Below are positions 8,929-16,668 of a stretch of 64,000 nt of DNA, piece after piece. The stretch's first letter is position 1; each line of letters opens with the position of its first letter. A model generated the notes under the pieces. The model ran no database searches. It saw nothing but the letters and a program-made list of their open reading frames with translations, and was not told the DNA's origin. This stretch comes from JACDER01 sp963842575 (GTDB lineage Bacteria; Actinomycetota; Thermoleophilia; Gaiellales; Gaiellaceae). Location: the NCBI GenBank assembly GCA_963842575.1, contig CAWJGS010000004.1, positions 1-64,000 on the forward strand, given 5' to 3'. The position numbers were made by a program, and so were the translations under genes.

Positions 8929-9201
8929 TTACGGCTTGTACGTCGTGAACATGAACGCGTTCTGAACCACGGCCCCGGAGAGGTCGAAGATCCTGACCGT
9001 CAGGTTGCTGCCGCTCGAACCGACCGTGGCGAAACGCGGCGTGGTGGCGATCGGGGTCACGGTGGTGACGGAGTGGTTGACGTCCGCGCTCTGACCCGCG
9101 ATCGTGATCACGTAGCGGTGGTTGACCGAGTCGAAGGTGCTCGTGACGTTCGGCGTGCTGCCCTGGCCGATGACGCTACCTCCGGCATTGATCGCCGGCA
9201 T
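8929..9201 (-). CDS. Secreted protein of unknown function, C-terminal part (after a frameshift)
   Basis: Continuation of the gene described at 9176-10078. The expected junction is near 9185-9195, where the upstream frame stops shortly after IPVAYAGD and this frame continues with INAGGSVIGQGSTPNV. It contributes about 85 residues rich in beta-strand-forming Thr/Val/Ser, ending VQNAFMFTTYKP. The same Ser/Thr/Val bias on both sides and the lack of any ribosome-binding site here argue that this is not an independent gene. No function is recognised. Confidence 0.6.
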   Translation of the reverse strand: MPAINAGGSVIGQGSTPNVTSTFDSVNHRYVITIAGQSADVNHSVTTVTPIATTPRFATVGSSGSNLTVRIFDLSGAVVQNAFMFTTYKP

Positions 9202-10078
9202 AGGCGACCGGAATGGCGCGGATCGGACTGCCTGGGACGTAGTCCTTGGTGAGGTCGCCGGTCACGCGGACGTCGCCGAAGAACAAGCCGGCGGCGCTTT
9301 CCCCCACCGCCCGGATGCCTATTCCGTTCCCCGCGTCGAAGTCGGCCCCGAACCCAGTCCCGTTTACGGGCAGACGGCCCTGCACGGCGGTCCCGCCGAC
9401 GCCTGCGCTGAACTGACCGGCGATGCCGCCGTCAACGAACGACGTCGAGCAACCGCCCCCGGCACATGCGACGAGCGCGTTTCCGCGCGGCTGGGGCGCG
9501 TAGAACGCACCGGCCAGCGCCGAGTTGGTGACGTGGGCCTCGTTGGTCAAGAAGTTGGGACAGATGGTGTCCGTCTGGGTGCAGCCGAGGATGCTGAGGT
9601 CAGCCTCTCCGAACACGCCGATACCGTCCGCATTCAAACCCTTGACGCCGACCGAGCTGACCGCAGGGCTCGCGCTCGTCGTCTTCCCGAGGACTCCGAC
9701 CGCATTCGCAGCGGTTGACGCTGTACGCCCCTCGGCGCCAGCCGCCAGCCCACTCGAGCCGGAGTGAAGTCCGAGCAGGCCGCTTCCCGTCGTACTCTGT
9801 CCAAATTGGCCCGTCCCGCTGTTCGAGATGCCGTTGATTGCCACGTCGGTGCCCGCGTCGGCGCGGATCGTGGCGGCGGTTCCGGTGCTCGTGAGGCGTA
9901 GCAGCGAGTTTGCACCAGGATTGCCGCTGAGCGTCGTCTGGGCGTCGACGGTGTTCGTCACCCCGAGGTTGAACACGCCGCCGACGCCCGAGCCGGCAAC
10001 GGCGGTGGCTGTGAAGACGAGCAGAGCCGCCGCTCCTCCCAGGAGCGGCCAGCGGAGCCTGGAGAGTCCGTGGAGCAT
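9176..10078 (-). CDS. Secreted repetitive Gly/Ser/Thr-rich protein, N-terminal part
   Basis: Exported protein of unknown role. It starts MLHGLSRLRW at 10078 after an AAGGGGGAA ribosome-binding site, and has a hydrophobic signal segment (about residues 11-27, ending AVAGSG). The mature part begins GVGGVFNLGVTNTVDAQTTL, a pattern seen in many actinobacterial hypothetical surface proteins, and continues with low-complexity Gly/Ser/Thr/Ala sequence containing several Cys (ACAGGGCS, LGCTQTDTIC). Such repeats resemble the shaft of trimeric or beta-helical surface fibres (inference). The frame stops at 9176 shortly after a probable single-base shift; the true C-terminus is encoded at 8929-9201. Confidence 0.7.
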   Translation of the reverse strand: MLHGLSRLRWPLLGGAAALLVFTATAVAGSGVGGVFNLGVTNTVDAQTTLSGNPGANSLLRLTSTGTAATIRADAGTDVAINGISNSGTGQFGQSTTGSGLLGLHSGSSGLAAGAEGRTASTAANAVGVLGKTTSASPAVSSVGVKGLNADGIGVFGEADLSILGCTQTDTICPNFLTNEAHVTNSALAGAFYAPQPRGNALVACAGGGCSTSFVDGGIAGQFSAGVGGTAVQGRLPVNGTGFGADFDAGNGIGIRAVGESAAGLFFGDVRVTGDLTKDYVPGSPIRAIPVAYAGDQCRR

Positions 10079-10151
10079 TGTGTTCCCCCTTCGATCGATG
10101 GCGGTCGGCGCAGTCTGACCCAATGCCGCCGGACCGACTAGGCTGGAGACG

Positions 10152-11234
10152 ATGGCCGGCGACCCACGCGTCGAGCAGTACGCGAGGCTTCTTGTCGAGG
10201 ACTGCGTCGGCGTGCAGTCGGGCTGGCAGGTGCTCGTCCGCTCGCAGCCGCTCGCAAAGCCGTTGATCGACGCGGTCTCGCGCGAGATAGCCCGGCGCGG
10301 CGCGTACGCCTTGCCTCGGATCGCGCTCGAAAGCGCCGGCGTCAACTCCGCCTGGGCGAAGGAAGCGCCCGAGGAGCTGCTGGAGGATCTCGCCCCCATC
10401 GACGCCCATGCGATCCAGAACGCCGACTGCTTCATCGCGATCATCGCGCCGGAGAACACGCGCGACGGCTCGGACATCCCACCCGAGCGGATGGCCCTGC
10501 TGCAGGCCGCCGGCCGCAAGTACGCCGAGCCGTTCTTCCGCAACGAGAAGCCCTGGGTCGGATGCCAGTGGCCGACGAGCGCGCTCGCTCAGGACGCCGG
10601 CATGACGCTCGAGCAGTTCACCGACTTCCTCTACGGCGCAGTCCTCATCGACTGGCCGGCCCTCGAGCGCGAGATGGAGAAGATCGCCGAGCGCTTCGAC
10701 GAGGCGAAGGAGGTGCGGATCGTCGGCGAGGACACGGACCTGACCTTCAGCCTGGAGGGACGAAAGGGCAAGGTCTCCGCCGCAGGCGCGAACATGCCGA
10801 GCGGCGAGGTCTTCTACTCACCCGTCGAGGACTCCGCGAACGGCGTGGTGACCTTTTCCGAGTACCCGGCGTACTACTTCGGGCGCGACGTCCACGGCGC
10901 GCGCCTGCGCTTCGAGAACGGGCGCGCCGTCGAGATCACAGCCGGCTCGAACGAGGAGTTCTTCAAGTCCGTGCTGACCTCGGACGACGGCGCCTCGGTG
11001 CTCGGCGAGTTCGGCATCGGCTGCAACCCCGGCATCCAGGAGCACATGCGCAACACGCTCTTCGACGAGAAGATCGAGGGCACGATCCACCTCGCCATGG
11101 GGAACGGCTTCCCCTTCATCGGCGGGAAGAACGAGAGCGCAGTCCACTGGGACATGGTCAAGGACCTCCGCCGCGGCGGCGAGCTGTACGTGGACGGCGA
11201 GCTCGTCCAGAAGAACGGCGACTGGCAGCTCTAG
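10152..11234 (+). CDS. M29-family aminopeptidase (AmpS/thermophilic aminopeptidase)
   Basis: Metallo-aminopeptidase releasing N-terminal amino acids, probably cytoplasmic, since no signal peptide is present. The 360 residues cover the complete M29 fold: an N-terminal domain (DPRVEQYARLLVEDCVGVQ), then a catalytic domain with the family's metal-ligand regions including GANMPSGEVFYSP, the ELGE-like stretch as GEFGIGCNPGIQ, and late HLAMGNGFPFIGGKN with VHWDMVKDL. Length is slightly short of the usual 400-410. It stands alone, followed by the moaA control region. Confidence 0.9.
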   Translation: MAGDPRVEQYARLLVEDCVGVQSGWQVLVRSQPLAKPLIDAVSREIARRGAYALPRIALESAGVNSAWAKEAPEELLEDLAPIDAHAIQNADCFIAIIAPENTRDGSDIPPERMALLQAAGRKYAEPFFRNEKPWVGCQWPTSALAQDAGMTLEQFTDFLYGAVLIDWPALEREMEKIAERFDEAKEVRIVGEDTDLTFSLEGRKGKVSAAGANMPSGEVFYSPVEDSANGVVTFSEYPAYYFGRDVHGARLRFENGRAVEITAGSNEEFFKSVLTSDDGASVLGEFGIGCNPGIQEHMRNTLFDEKIEGTIHLAMGNGFPFIGGKNESAVHWDMVKDLRRGGELYVDGELVQKNGDWQL

Positions 11235-11351
11235 GCGCCGAAGCCGGCGGTTGCAACAGATTCTTGCGGAGAACCTATTCTTTTTCTTGCGATTGACTAG
11301 TCAGTCAGTTGTGTCGAAAAATCCGTATCGAATGTTGCTTCGACGTTAGGC

Positions 11352-11379
11352 TTGCAATCTCCGAATTCGGAGATAGAAT
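11352..11379 (+). promoter_or_regulatory. Promoter with an 18-bp palindromic operator between -35 and -10 (moaA)
   Basis: TTGCAA (11352-11357), 16 bp, TAGAAT (11374-11379) forms a plausible promoter facing moaA. The spacer is almost exactly filled by a perfect 18-bp palindrome, ATCTCCGAATTCGGAGAT (11357-11374). That is the classical place for a dimeric repressor to block RNA polymerase. The surrounding 11260-11400 stretch is distinctly more AT-rich than neighbouring DNA. The cognate regulator is not identifiable from this window. Confidence 0.55.
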
Positions 11380-11427
11380 CGCACCGCTTCATTTCAAGTT
11401 CATCATTCACTCGGCGGACTAACAGAC

Positions 11428-11474
11428 CCCTCACCCCTGAGGGAGAGCGCAAAGGCCCGGCTCGCCGGGCCTTT
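11428..11474 (+). promoter_or_regulatory. Two hairpins in the moaA leader (attenuator- or terminator-like)
   Basis: Downstream of the putative promoter, the leader contains CCCTCA-4 nt-TGAGGG (11428-11443) and then a strong stem AAAGGCCCGG-CTCG-CCGGGCCTTT (11451-11474), 44 bp before the moaA ATG. The second would be a good intrinsic terminator except that no U-run follows. The pair may be an attenuator or leader RNA structure; I could not match it to the known molybdenum-cofactor riboswitch consensus by eye. Confidence 0.45.
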
Positions 11475-11518
11475 GCCGTTCTGGGAGGCGCAGCCAAACC
11501 TGGCGATACGCTACGGGC

Positions 11519-12511
11519 ATGCGCGATCCGCTCGTCGACGGCTGGGACCGTGAGATCAAGAGTCTGCGCGTGTCGGTCACGGACAAGTGCAACTTCCGGT
11601 GCAAGTACTGCATGCCCGCCGAGGGGCTGGAGTGGCTCCCGCGCGAGGAAGTCCTCTCCTTCGAGGAGATCGCGCGGATCGTGCGCGTGCTCGCCGACAT
11701 GGGGGTGGAGGAGGTCCGGCTGACCGGCGGCGAGCCGCTCGTCCGGCGCGACCTGACCACACTGGTCGAGATGGTGGCGAGCACACCCGGCGTCGAGGAC
11801 CTGTCGCTGACGACGAACGGGATCCTGCTCGACCGGCTGGCGGGGCCGCTCGTCGCGGCCGGTCTGCGCCGCCTCAACGTCTCGCTCGATTCGCTCTCGC
11901 ACACCCGCTTCGCCGAGATCACGCGCCGCGACGCGCTCGACCGTGTCCTCGCCGGCCTCGCAGAGGCCGAGCGTTACCCGGAGCTGCGCCCGATCAAGGT
12001 CAACTGCGTGGCGATCCGCGGGTTCACCGAGGAGGAGGTGCCTGCCCTCGCGGAGCTCGCGCGGACCAAGCCGTACGTCATCCGGTTCATCGAGTTCATG
12101 CCGCTGGACGCCGACGAGGCGTGGCGGCAGGACGAGGTACTTACGGGCGCCGAGATCCGCGGTCTCATCGAGGAGCGCTGGCCGCTGGTGGAGATCCCCG
12201 CGAAGGCGTCCTCGACCGCGCGGCGCTTCCGCTTCGAGGACGGCGCCGGCGAGATCGGGTTCGTCAACCCCGTCTCGGAGCCCTTCTGCTCCAGCTGCGA
12301 CCGCATCCGGCTGACGGCGGACGGAAAGCTGCGAACCTGCCTCTTCTCGCGCCGGGAGTGGGACCTCAAGGACCTACTGCGGCGCGGAGCCTCCGACGAC
12401 GATCTCGAGGGGCACCTGCGCTGGGCCGTGAAGCACAAGGAGTTGAAGCACCGCATCAACGAACCCGGATTCGTCCGCGCGTCGCGGTCGATGAGCCAGA
12501 TCGGAGGATGA
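11519..12511 (+). CDS. moaA: GTP 3',8-cyclase MoaA (molybdenum cofactor biosynthesis)
   Basis: Radical-SAM enzyme that, with MoaC, converts GTP to cyclic pyranopterin monophosphate, the first step of molybdopterin synthesis. The 330-residue protein has the N-terminal radical-SAM cluster CX3CX2C at C24, C28 and C31 (CNFRCKYC), GGEPLVRRD, and the C-terminal second 4Fe-4S site with CSSCDRIRLTADGKLRTC near 257-274. It ends in the functionally important Gly-Gly (SQIGG). Length is standard. The stop overlaps the next gene by ATGA. No other moa or moe gene is in the window. Confidence 0.97.
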   Translation: MRDPLVDGWDREIKSLRVSVTDKCNFRCKYCMPAEGLEWLPREEVLSFEEIARIVRVLADMGVEEVRLTGGEPLVRRDLTTLVEMVASTPGVEDLSLTTNGILLDRLAGPLVAAGLRRLNVSLDSLSHTRFAEITRRDALDRVLAGLAEAERYPELRPIKVNCVAIRGFTEEEVPALAELARTKPYVIRFIEFMPLDADEAWRQDEVLTGAEIRGLIEERWPLVEIPAKASSTARRFRFEDGAGEIGFVNPVSEPFCSSCDRIRLTADGKLRTCLFSRREWDLKDLLRRGASDDDLEGHLRWAVKHKELKHRINEPGFVRASRSMSQIGG

Positions 12512-12981
12512 TGAACAGGACGCTGGTGACCTCAGCCGTGCTCGTGGCAGCGACCGCATTCGTCGCGGCGGGCTGCGGCGGTGGCGGAGGAGGAGGCGGC
12601 GACAAGCAACTCACGAAGGCCGCGTACGCCGCGAAGGCAGATGCAGCCTGTGCCGCGGCACAAAAGAAGGGCGCCGGCCTCGATCTCTCGTCGACCGAAA
12701 AGATCGCGGCCAACGGCGACAAGGCGAAAAAAGTCCTCGACGATCTCGCGAACGACATCGACGACCTTCAGCCGCCGGACGCGCTGAAGGACTCGGCGAA
12801 CTCGTTCGTGACCGGCTTGAAGAAGGAAGCCTCCGACTTCGGTGACATCACGCAGGCCGCCAAGGACAGCAACGAGGCAAAGATCAAGGCCATCCAGGGC
12901 ACGCTTCAGTCCGAGTCCGCTGCGACGAGCGAGGACGCACGTTCCCTGGGGGCGACAGGCTGCGCCAGGCTATTCGCCTGA
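12508..12981 (+). CDS. Predicted lipoprotein of unknown function
   Basis: A 157-residue exported lipoprotein. The signal peptide (MMNRTLVTSAVLVAATAF) ends in a lipobox VAAGC with the Cys at about residue 24, followed by a run of glycines as a flexible tether. The mature part is a mainly helical, Lys/Ala/Asp-rich domain with ADAACAAAQKK and a second Cys near the C-terminus (GATGCARLFA), a layout seen in many small actinobacterial lipoproteins in which the two Cys may pair. It starts in the ATGA overlap with moaA, but a functional link to molybdopterin is not evident. Confidence 0.75.
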   Translation: MMNRTLVTSAVLVAATAFVAAGCGGGGGGGGDKQLTKAAYAAKADAACAAAQKKGAGLDLSSTEKIAANGDKAKKVLDDLANDIDDLQPPDALKDSANSFVTGLKKEASDFGDITQAAKDSNEAKIKAIQGTLQSESAATSEDARSLGATGCARLFA

Positions 12982-13012
12982 TATCTGACCCCGCAAGTTA
13001 GAATCGCCGACC

Positions 13013-13750
13013 GTGACGGCTATCGTTGGCATCGGTCGCCGCTATCTGCCTCTGGGCTGGAAGGACCTCTTCCGCCAGCTCGTCATCTGGTTCGGATTCC
13101 TGTTCGCGTACCAGATCGTCCGCGGCCTGGCCGACCGCGATCCTGCGAAGGCGCTTTCCAACGGGCTCTACGTCATCGACTTCGAGAAGCACGTGCACGG
13201 GTTGTTCGAGCTGACCCTGCAGCGGATCACGGTCAACTCGCACCTGCTGACGACGCTGACCTCATGGACGTACTGGATGTCGCAGTTCACCGTCCTCGGC
13301 ATCGCGCTGCTGTGGGTCTACCTGCGCCGGCACGAGCACTTCGCCAAGTTCCGGAACACGATCCTGGTGGCGAACGTGATCGGCCTCATCGGCTACATAA
13401 CCCTTCCGACGGCGCCCCCGCGAATGTTCCCGCAGCTCGGGTTCGTGGACACGATCGCCACCTTCGGGATCAATCACGGCAGCGGTTTCATCCAGCTCGC
13501 CTCCAACCAGTTCGCCGCCATGCCCAGCCTCCACTCCGCGGACGCGCTGATCGTAGGCGTGACGCTCGCGATGATCGTGAAGAAGTGGTACTTCAAGGTG
13601 CTCTGGCTCCTCTGGCCGGCCTGGGTGTGGTTCTCGGTGATGGCGACCGCCAACCACTTCTGGCTCGACGTCCTCGCGGGGATCGCCGTGGCGGGCTTCG
13701 CGGCGGCGATCCTGAACGCGCCGCGGATCATTCGCGTCGTGCGGGCGTGA
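13013..13750 (+). CDS. PAP2-superfamily membrane enzyme (inositolphosphotransferase/Aur1-like)
   Basis: Integral membrane protein of 245 residues with about six transmembrane segments. It carries the PAP2_3-type catalytic signatures: PTAPPRMFPQLGF near residue 130, AMPSLHSADAL near 169 and the ANHFWLDVLAG block near 212, giving the two catalytic histidines and the Asp. The family includes yeast inositol phosphorylceramide synthase and actinobacterial inositol-phosphotransferases. Start is a GTG at 13013. The stop overlaps the start of a CDP-alcohol phosphatidyltransferase, and inositol-3-phosphate synthase follows, so a role in phosphoinositide lipid or lipoglycan synthesis is a reasonable inference. 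Confidence 0.85.
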   Translation: MTAIVGIGRRYLPLGWKDLFRQLVIWFGFLFAYQIVRGLADRDPAKALSNGLYVIDFEKHVHGLFELTLQRITVNSHLLTTLTSWTYWMSQFTVLGIALLWVYLRRHEHFAKFRNTILVANVIGLIGYITLPTAPPRMFPQLGFVDTIATFGINHGSGFIQLASNQFAAMPSLHSADALIVGVTLAMIVKKWYFKVLWLLWPAWVWFSVMATANHFWLDVLAGIAVAGFAAAILNAPRIIRVVRA

Positions 13751-14381
13751 GTCGAACCGAAGCTCTCGCTCGCCTCCGGGACAGCTACACGGTGGGAGTC
13801 CGCCGACTGGCAACCAGTGGAATGCAGCGGCTGGCGCAGACGCGCGTCTCCCCGAACGCCCTGACCGCGGCCGGCGTGAGCCTGTGCATCGCAGCCTCCG
13901 TCCTCGTCTACTTCGAGTATCGCAACGAGTACCTCTTCTACTGGCTCGGCGGCGCCGTCTTCGTGATCGGTTCGCTCCTCGACATTCTCGACGGCGCGCT
14001 GGCGCGCTCGAGCGGGAAGGGGACGCCGTTCGGCGCATTCCTCGATTCGACGACCGACCGCGTCGGCGAAGGCTTCATGCTCGGGTCGATCGGGCTCGTC
14101 TTCTTCCGGCACGGTGACGAGGTCGCTCTTGCCTTCGCGATGGCGGCCATTGCCGGATCCTTCCTCGTCAGCTATGCGCGAGCCGGGCGGAGACGCTCGG
14201 GCTCCGCGGGGACGTCGGGCTCGGCTCGCGCACCGAGCGCGTGGTCGTCATCTCGGTCGGTCTCGGGCTCGCGCCCTGGGGTGTGCTCCCGTGGGCGATC
14301 TACGTGCTGGCGGTGACCGCCTGGGTCACGGTCGTTCAACGCATCCTGTACGTGCGTACGCAGCTTCAACAACTGCGATAG
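13747..14381 (+). CDS. CDP-alcohol phosphatidyltransferase, PIP-synthase-like (frameshift near 14180)
   Basis: Membrane enzyme that joins CDP-diacylglycerol to an alcohol; with an ino1 gene close by, inositol 1-phosphate is the likely acceptor (phosphatidylinositol-phosphate synthase). The full catalytic signature D-G-x2-A-R-x8-G-x3-D-x3-D is visible in LDGALAR...GAFLDSTTD. It starts at GTG 13747 in a GTGA overlap with the PAP2 gene. The frame shifts near 14175-14185 (GAGCCGGGCGG); in the next frame the expected last segments continue (ERVVVISVGLGLAPWG, then VLAVTAWVTVVQRILY) and stop at TAG 14379-14381, giving about 210 residues, normal for the family. Probable sequencing indel. Confidence 0.82.
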
Positions 14382-14396
14382 CACTTTTCTGCTATC
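14377..14396. promoter_or_regulatory. Inverted repeat just upstream of the ribbon-helix-helix gene
   Basis: GATAGCA-6 nt-TGCTATC is a perfect 7-bp inverted repeat, 12 bp before the ATG of the ribbon-helix-helix gene and overlapping the stop of the preceding gene. Ribbon-helix-helix repressors often bind such sites in their own promoters, so autoregulation is a fair guess. The loop CTTTTC also allows a small RNA hairpin. Confidence 0.45.
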
Positions 14397-14408
14397 ACTT
14401 CGCCTTGG

Positions 14409-14775
14409 ATGGACAACGTTGAACGCACGAACGTCCTCGTCCGCATGCCTGCGGAGCTCAAGAGACGCCTGGCGGACGAGGTCACGCGGACGAAGAGAAA
14501 CCTGAACGACATCGCGGTCGAGATCCTGGCGTCGCGCTTTGCCGTGCCCTTTGCCGGCACCGGCCGCCCCGGTTCACCGCCCAAGGCGAGCGGAGACGTC
14601 CTCCTCCGGATGCCCCAGGAGTTGAAGGACAAGCTCGGACGGCGCGCGAGCGAGCGCCGCCGCAAGACCAACGACCTGATCGTCGAGACGCTCTCGGAGC
14701 GGCTCGGCCTAGGAAAGAAAGGAAGACATGGCTTCGACCAACGGATGAAGAACGCCGCCGGAGCGAGAAAGCAAA
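14409..14775 (+). CDS. Ribbon-helix-helix DNA-binding protein with two tandem Arc-like units; stop codon not seen
   Basis: Probable transcription factor. Residues 1-45 (TNVLVRMPAELKRRLADEV) and 60-100 (GDVLLRMPQELKDKLGRRAS) are two copies of a ribbon-helix-helix unit joined by a Gly/Pro linker, so one chain could form the whole DNA-binding pair. It lies between lipid genes and ino1, with an inverted repeat at its start, and might regulate inositol lipid synthesis (inference). No stop occurs in this frame before 16658: it continues through ino1 in the wrong frame and into the GNAT. The natural end must lie near 14720-14775, and a lost or shifted base is suspected. The end coordinate given is therefore nominal. 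Confidence 0.65.
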
Positions 14776-15870
14776 GTGCGCGTCGCCATCGTCGGCGTCG
14801 GCAACTGCGCGAACTCGCTGCTCCAGGGCGTCGAGTACTACAAGGACGCCGACCCGGGCGAGTTCGTCCCCGGGCTCATGCACGTCGATCTCGGCGGCTA
14901 TCACATCCGCGATATCGAGTTCTCCGCCGCATTCGACGTGAACGTGACCAAGGTCGGCAAGGACCTCAGCTCCGCGATCTGGGCGGAGCCGAACGACACG
15001 ATCAAGTTCTCCGACGTCCCCAAGACGGGCGTCACCGTCTCGCGCGGGATGACGCACGACGGCCTCGGCAAGTACCTCTCCGAAGTGGTGGAGAAGGCGC
15101 CGGGCGACACCGACGACGTGGCCGGGATCCTCCGCGAGACCGGAACGGACGTGGTCGTCAACTACCTGCCGGTCGGCTCCGAGGAGGCGACCAAGTGGTA
15201 CACGGAGCAGATCCTCCAGGCCGGCTGCGCGATGGTGAACTGCATGCCGGTGTTCATCGCCAAGGGCGGGCACTTCCAGCGCCGCTTCGAGGACGCCGGC
15301 CTGCCGATCATCGGCGACGACATCAAGTCGCAGGTCGGCGCGACCATCACGCACCGGGTGCTGACGACGCTCTTCCGCGAGCGCGGCGTGCGGCTCGACA
15401 AGACGATGCAGCTGAACGTCGGCGGCAACTCCGACTTCCTGAACATGCTGGAGCGCGAGCGCCTCGAGTCGAAGAAGATCTCGAAGACGAACGCGGTCAC
15501 GTCGATGCTCGACTACGACATCGGCGCCGAGAACGTCCACGTCGGCCCATCCGACTACGTCCCGTGGCTCACCGACCGCAAGTGGGCGTACATCCGGATG
15601 GAGGGGACGACCTTCGGCGACGTCCCGCTGAACGTCGAGCTCAAGCTCGAGGTCTGGGACTCGCCCAACTCGGCCGGCATCGTGATCGACGCCGTCCGGC
15701 TGGCGAAGCTGGCGCTGAACAACGGCGTCGGCGGCGCCCTCGAGGGCCCGAGCTCGTACCTGATGAAGTCGCCGCCGAAGCAGATCCCGGACGACGACGC
15801 GCACGCCGCCGTGGAGCGGTTCATCAAGCAGTACGCGCGCAAGCCGGCCAAGGCCGCGTCCAAGGCGTGA
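14776..15870 (+). CDS. ino1: Inositol-3-phosphate synthase
   Basis: Converts glucose 6-phosphate to 1D-myo-inositol 3-phosphate using NAD+, the source of inositol for phosphatidylinositol and mycothiol in actinobacteria. The 364-residue protein has the N-terminal Rossmann motif VAIVGVGNCANSLLQG, then NYLPVGSEEA, the catalytic-region GDDIKSQVGATITHRVL and LNVGGNSDFLNML, and SPNSAGIVIDAVR near the C-terminus, all diagnostic of the prokaryotic short form. The start is a GTG at 14776; an in-frame TGA lies about 30 bp upstream, so no longer start is possible. The Lys/Ala-rich tail ends in a GTGA overlap with the GNAT gene. Confidence 0.97.
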   Translation: MRVAIVGVGNCANSLLQGVEYYKDADPGEFVPGLMHVDLGGYHIRDIEFSAAFDVNVTKVGKDLSSAIWAEPNDTIKFSDVPKTGVTVSRGMTHDGLGKYLSEVVEKAPGDTDDVAGILRETGTDVVVNYLPVGSEEATKWYTEQILQAGCAMVNCMPVFIAKGGHFQRRFEDAGLPIIGDDIKSQVGATITHRVLTTLFRERGVRLDKTMQLNVGGNSDFLNMLERERLESKKISKTNAVTSMLDYDIGAENVHVGPSDYVPWLTDRKWAYIRMEGTTFGDVPLNVELKLEVWDSPNSAGIVIDAVRLAKLALNNGVGGALEGPSSYLMKSPPKQIPDDDAHAAVERFIKQYARKPAKAASKA

Positions 15871-16668
15871 CGGCAGAGCTCCGCGCCGCGAGCTCGCTCC
15901 CCCCGGGTGAGCTCGCGGCGCTCTTCACGCGCGCATACGAGGGCTACTACGTACCGGTGCAGGTGGACGAGGCGGCGGTCGAGTTCCTCGTCCGCACGTT
16001 CGACCTCGATCTCGACGCGAGCCTCGTCGCGGTCGACGACGGCGAGCCCGTGGGCCTCGTCAACCTCGGCGTCCGCGGCGAGCGCGGATGGATCGGAGGG
16101 CTCGGTGTGGTTGCCGAGGCGCGACGACGAGGGCTCGGCCGGACGTTGATGGAGGCAGTGCACGAGCAGGCACGCGCGCGCGGGATCCGTGAGATCTCGC
16201 TCGAGGTGATCGAGGCGAACGAGCCCGCGTACCGTCTGTACGACGCCCTCGGGTACGACTTCCTGCGCTGGGTCGAGATCGGATCGCTGGACCCAGCCGA
16301 GGGCAAGGCGCTGCCCGACGAGGACTGGCAGGCGGCGCACACGCGAATCCTCGAGCTACGCACGGAGCGGGAACCGTGGCAGCGCGACGACGACACGCTC
16401 CGGCACTACGGCGACCTGCGCGGCGCTGACCGCCGGAACGGGCGCCGCCGTCTTCCGGGCCACGCCCGACGGACGGGTCGTCCTCATGCAATTCGCGGGA
16501 GACGGCGACGCGGCGCGCGAGATCCTCGAATCGCTCCGCACGCTCGGGCCGGTGAGCGTCTTCAACGTGCCCGAGGAGGACCCGGTGCTCGCGGCGTTGA
16601 AAGACCTCGGCGGCAGCATCGCGCTCCGCCAGCGCGAGATGTCGTTGACGCTCCCTGACCGGCGCTAG
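15867..16668 (+). CDS. GNAT-family N-acetyltransferase (frameshift near 16425)
   Basis: Cytoplasmic acetyl-CoA-dependent acyltransferase of unknown substrate. The first about 185 residues contain the GNAT core with the acetyl-CoA-binding V-x-x-x-x-R-R-x-G-x-G motif in GLGVVAEARRRGLGRTL, then EANEPAYRLYDALGYDFLRW. Near 16423-16430 the frame shifts; the next frame carries on with an AVFRATPDGRVVLMQF strand and a second small domain (ILESLRTLGPVSVFNVPEED) ending LTLPDRR at 16668. The start is GTG 15867 inside the ino1 stop. The final bases overlap the stop of the convergent flavoprotein gene. Confidence 0.82.

Noticed and set aside
8898..8950. HAIR or CIRCE element upstream of dnaK
   Set aside because: No CTTGAGT-N7-ACTCAAG or TTAGCACTC-N9-GAGTGCTAA; only a weak CTTGAT/CTTAGAT direct similarity.
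11380..11518. Molybdenum-cofactor riboswitch before moaA
   Set aside because: Position is right and hairpins exist, but I could not match the conserved loop sequences; left as an unassigned structured leader.
14409..16658. A single 749-residue fusion of RHH, middle region and GNAT
   Set aside because: The middle is ino1 in the wrong frame (Arg/Gly/Ala-rich), and ino1 itself is intact, so this is an accidental open frame plus a probable missing stop.
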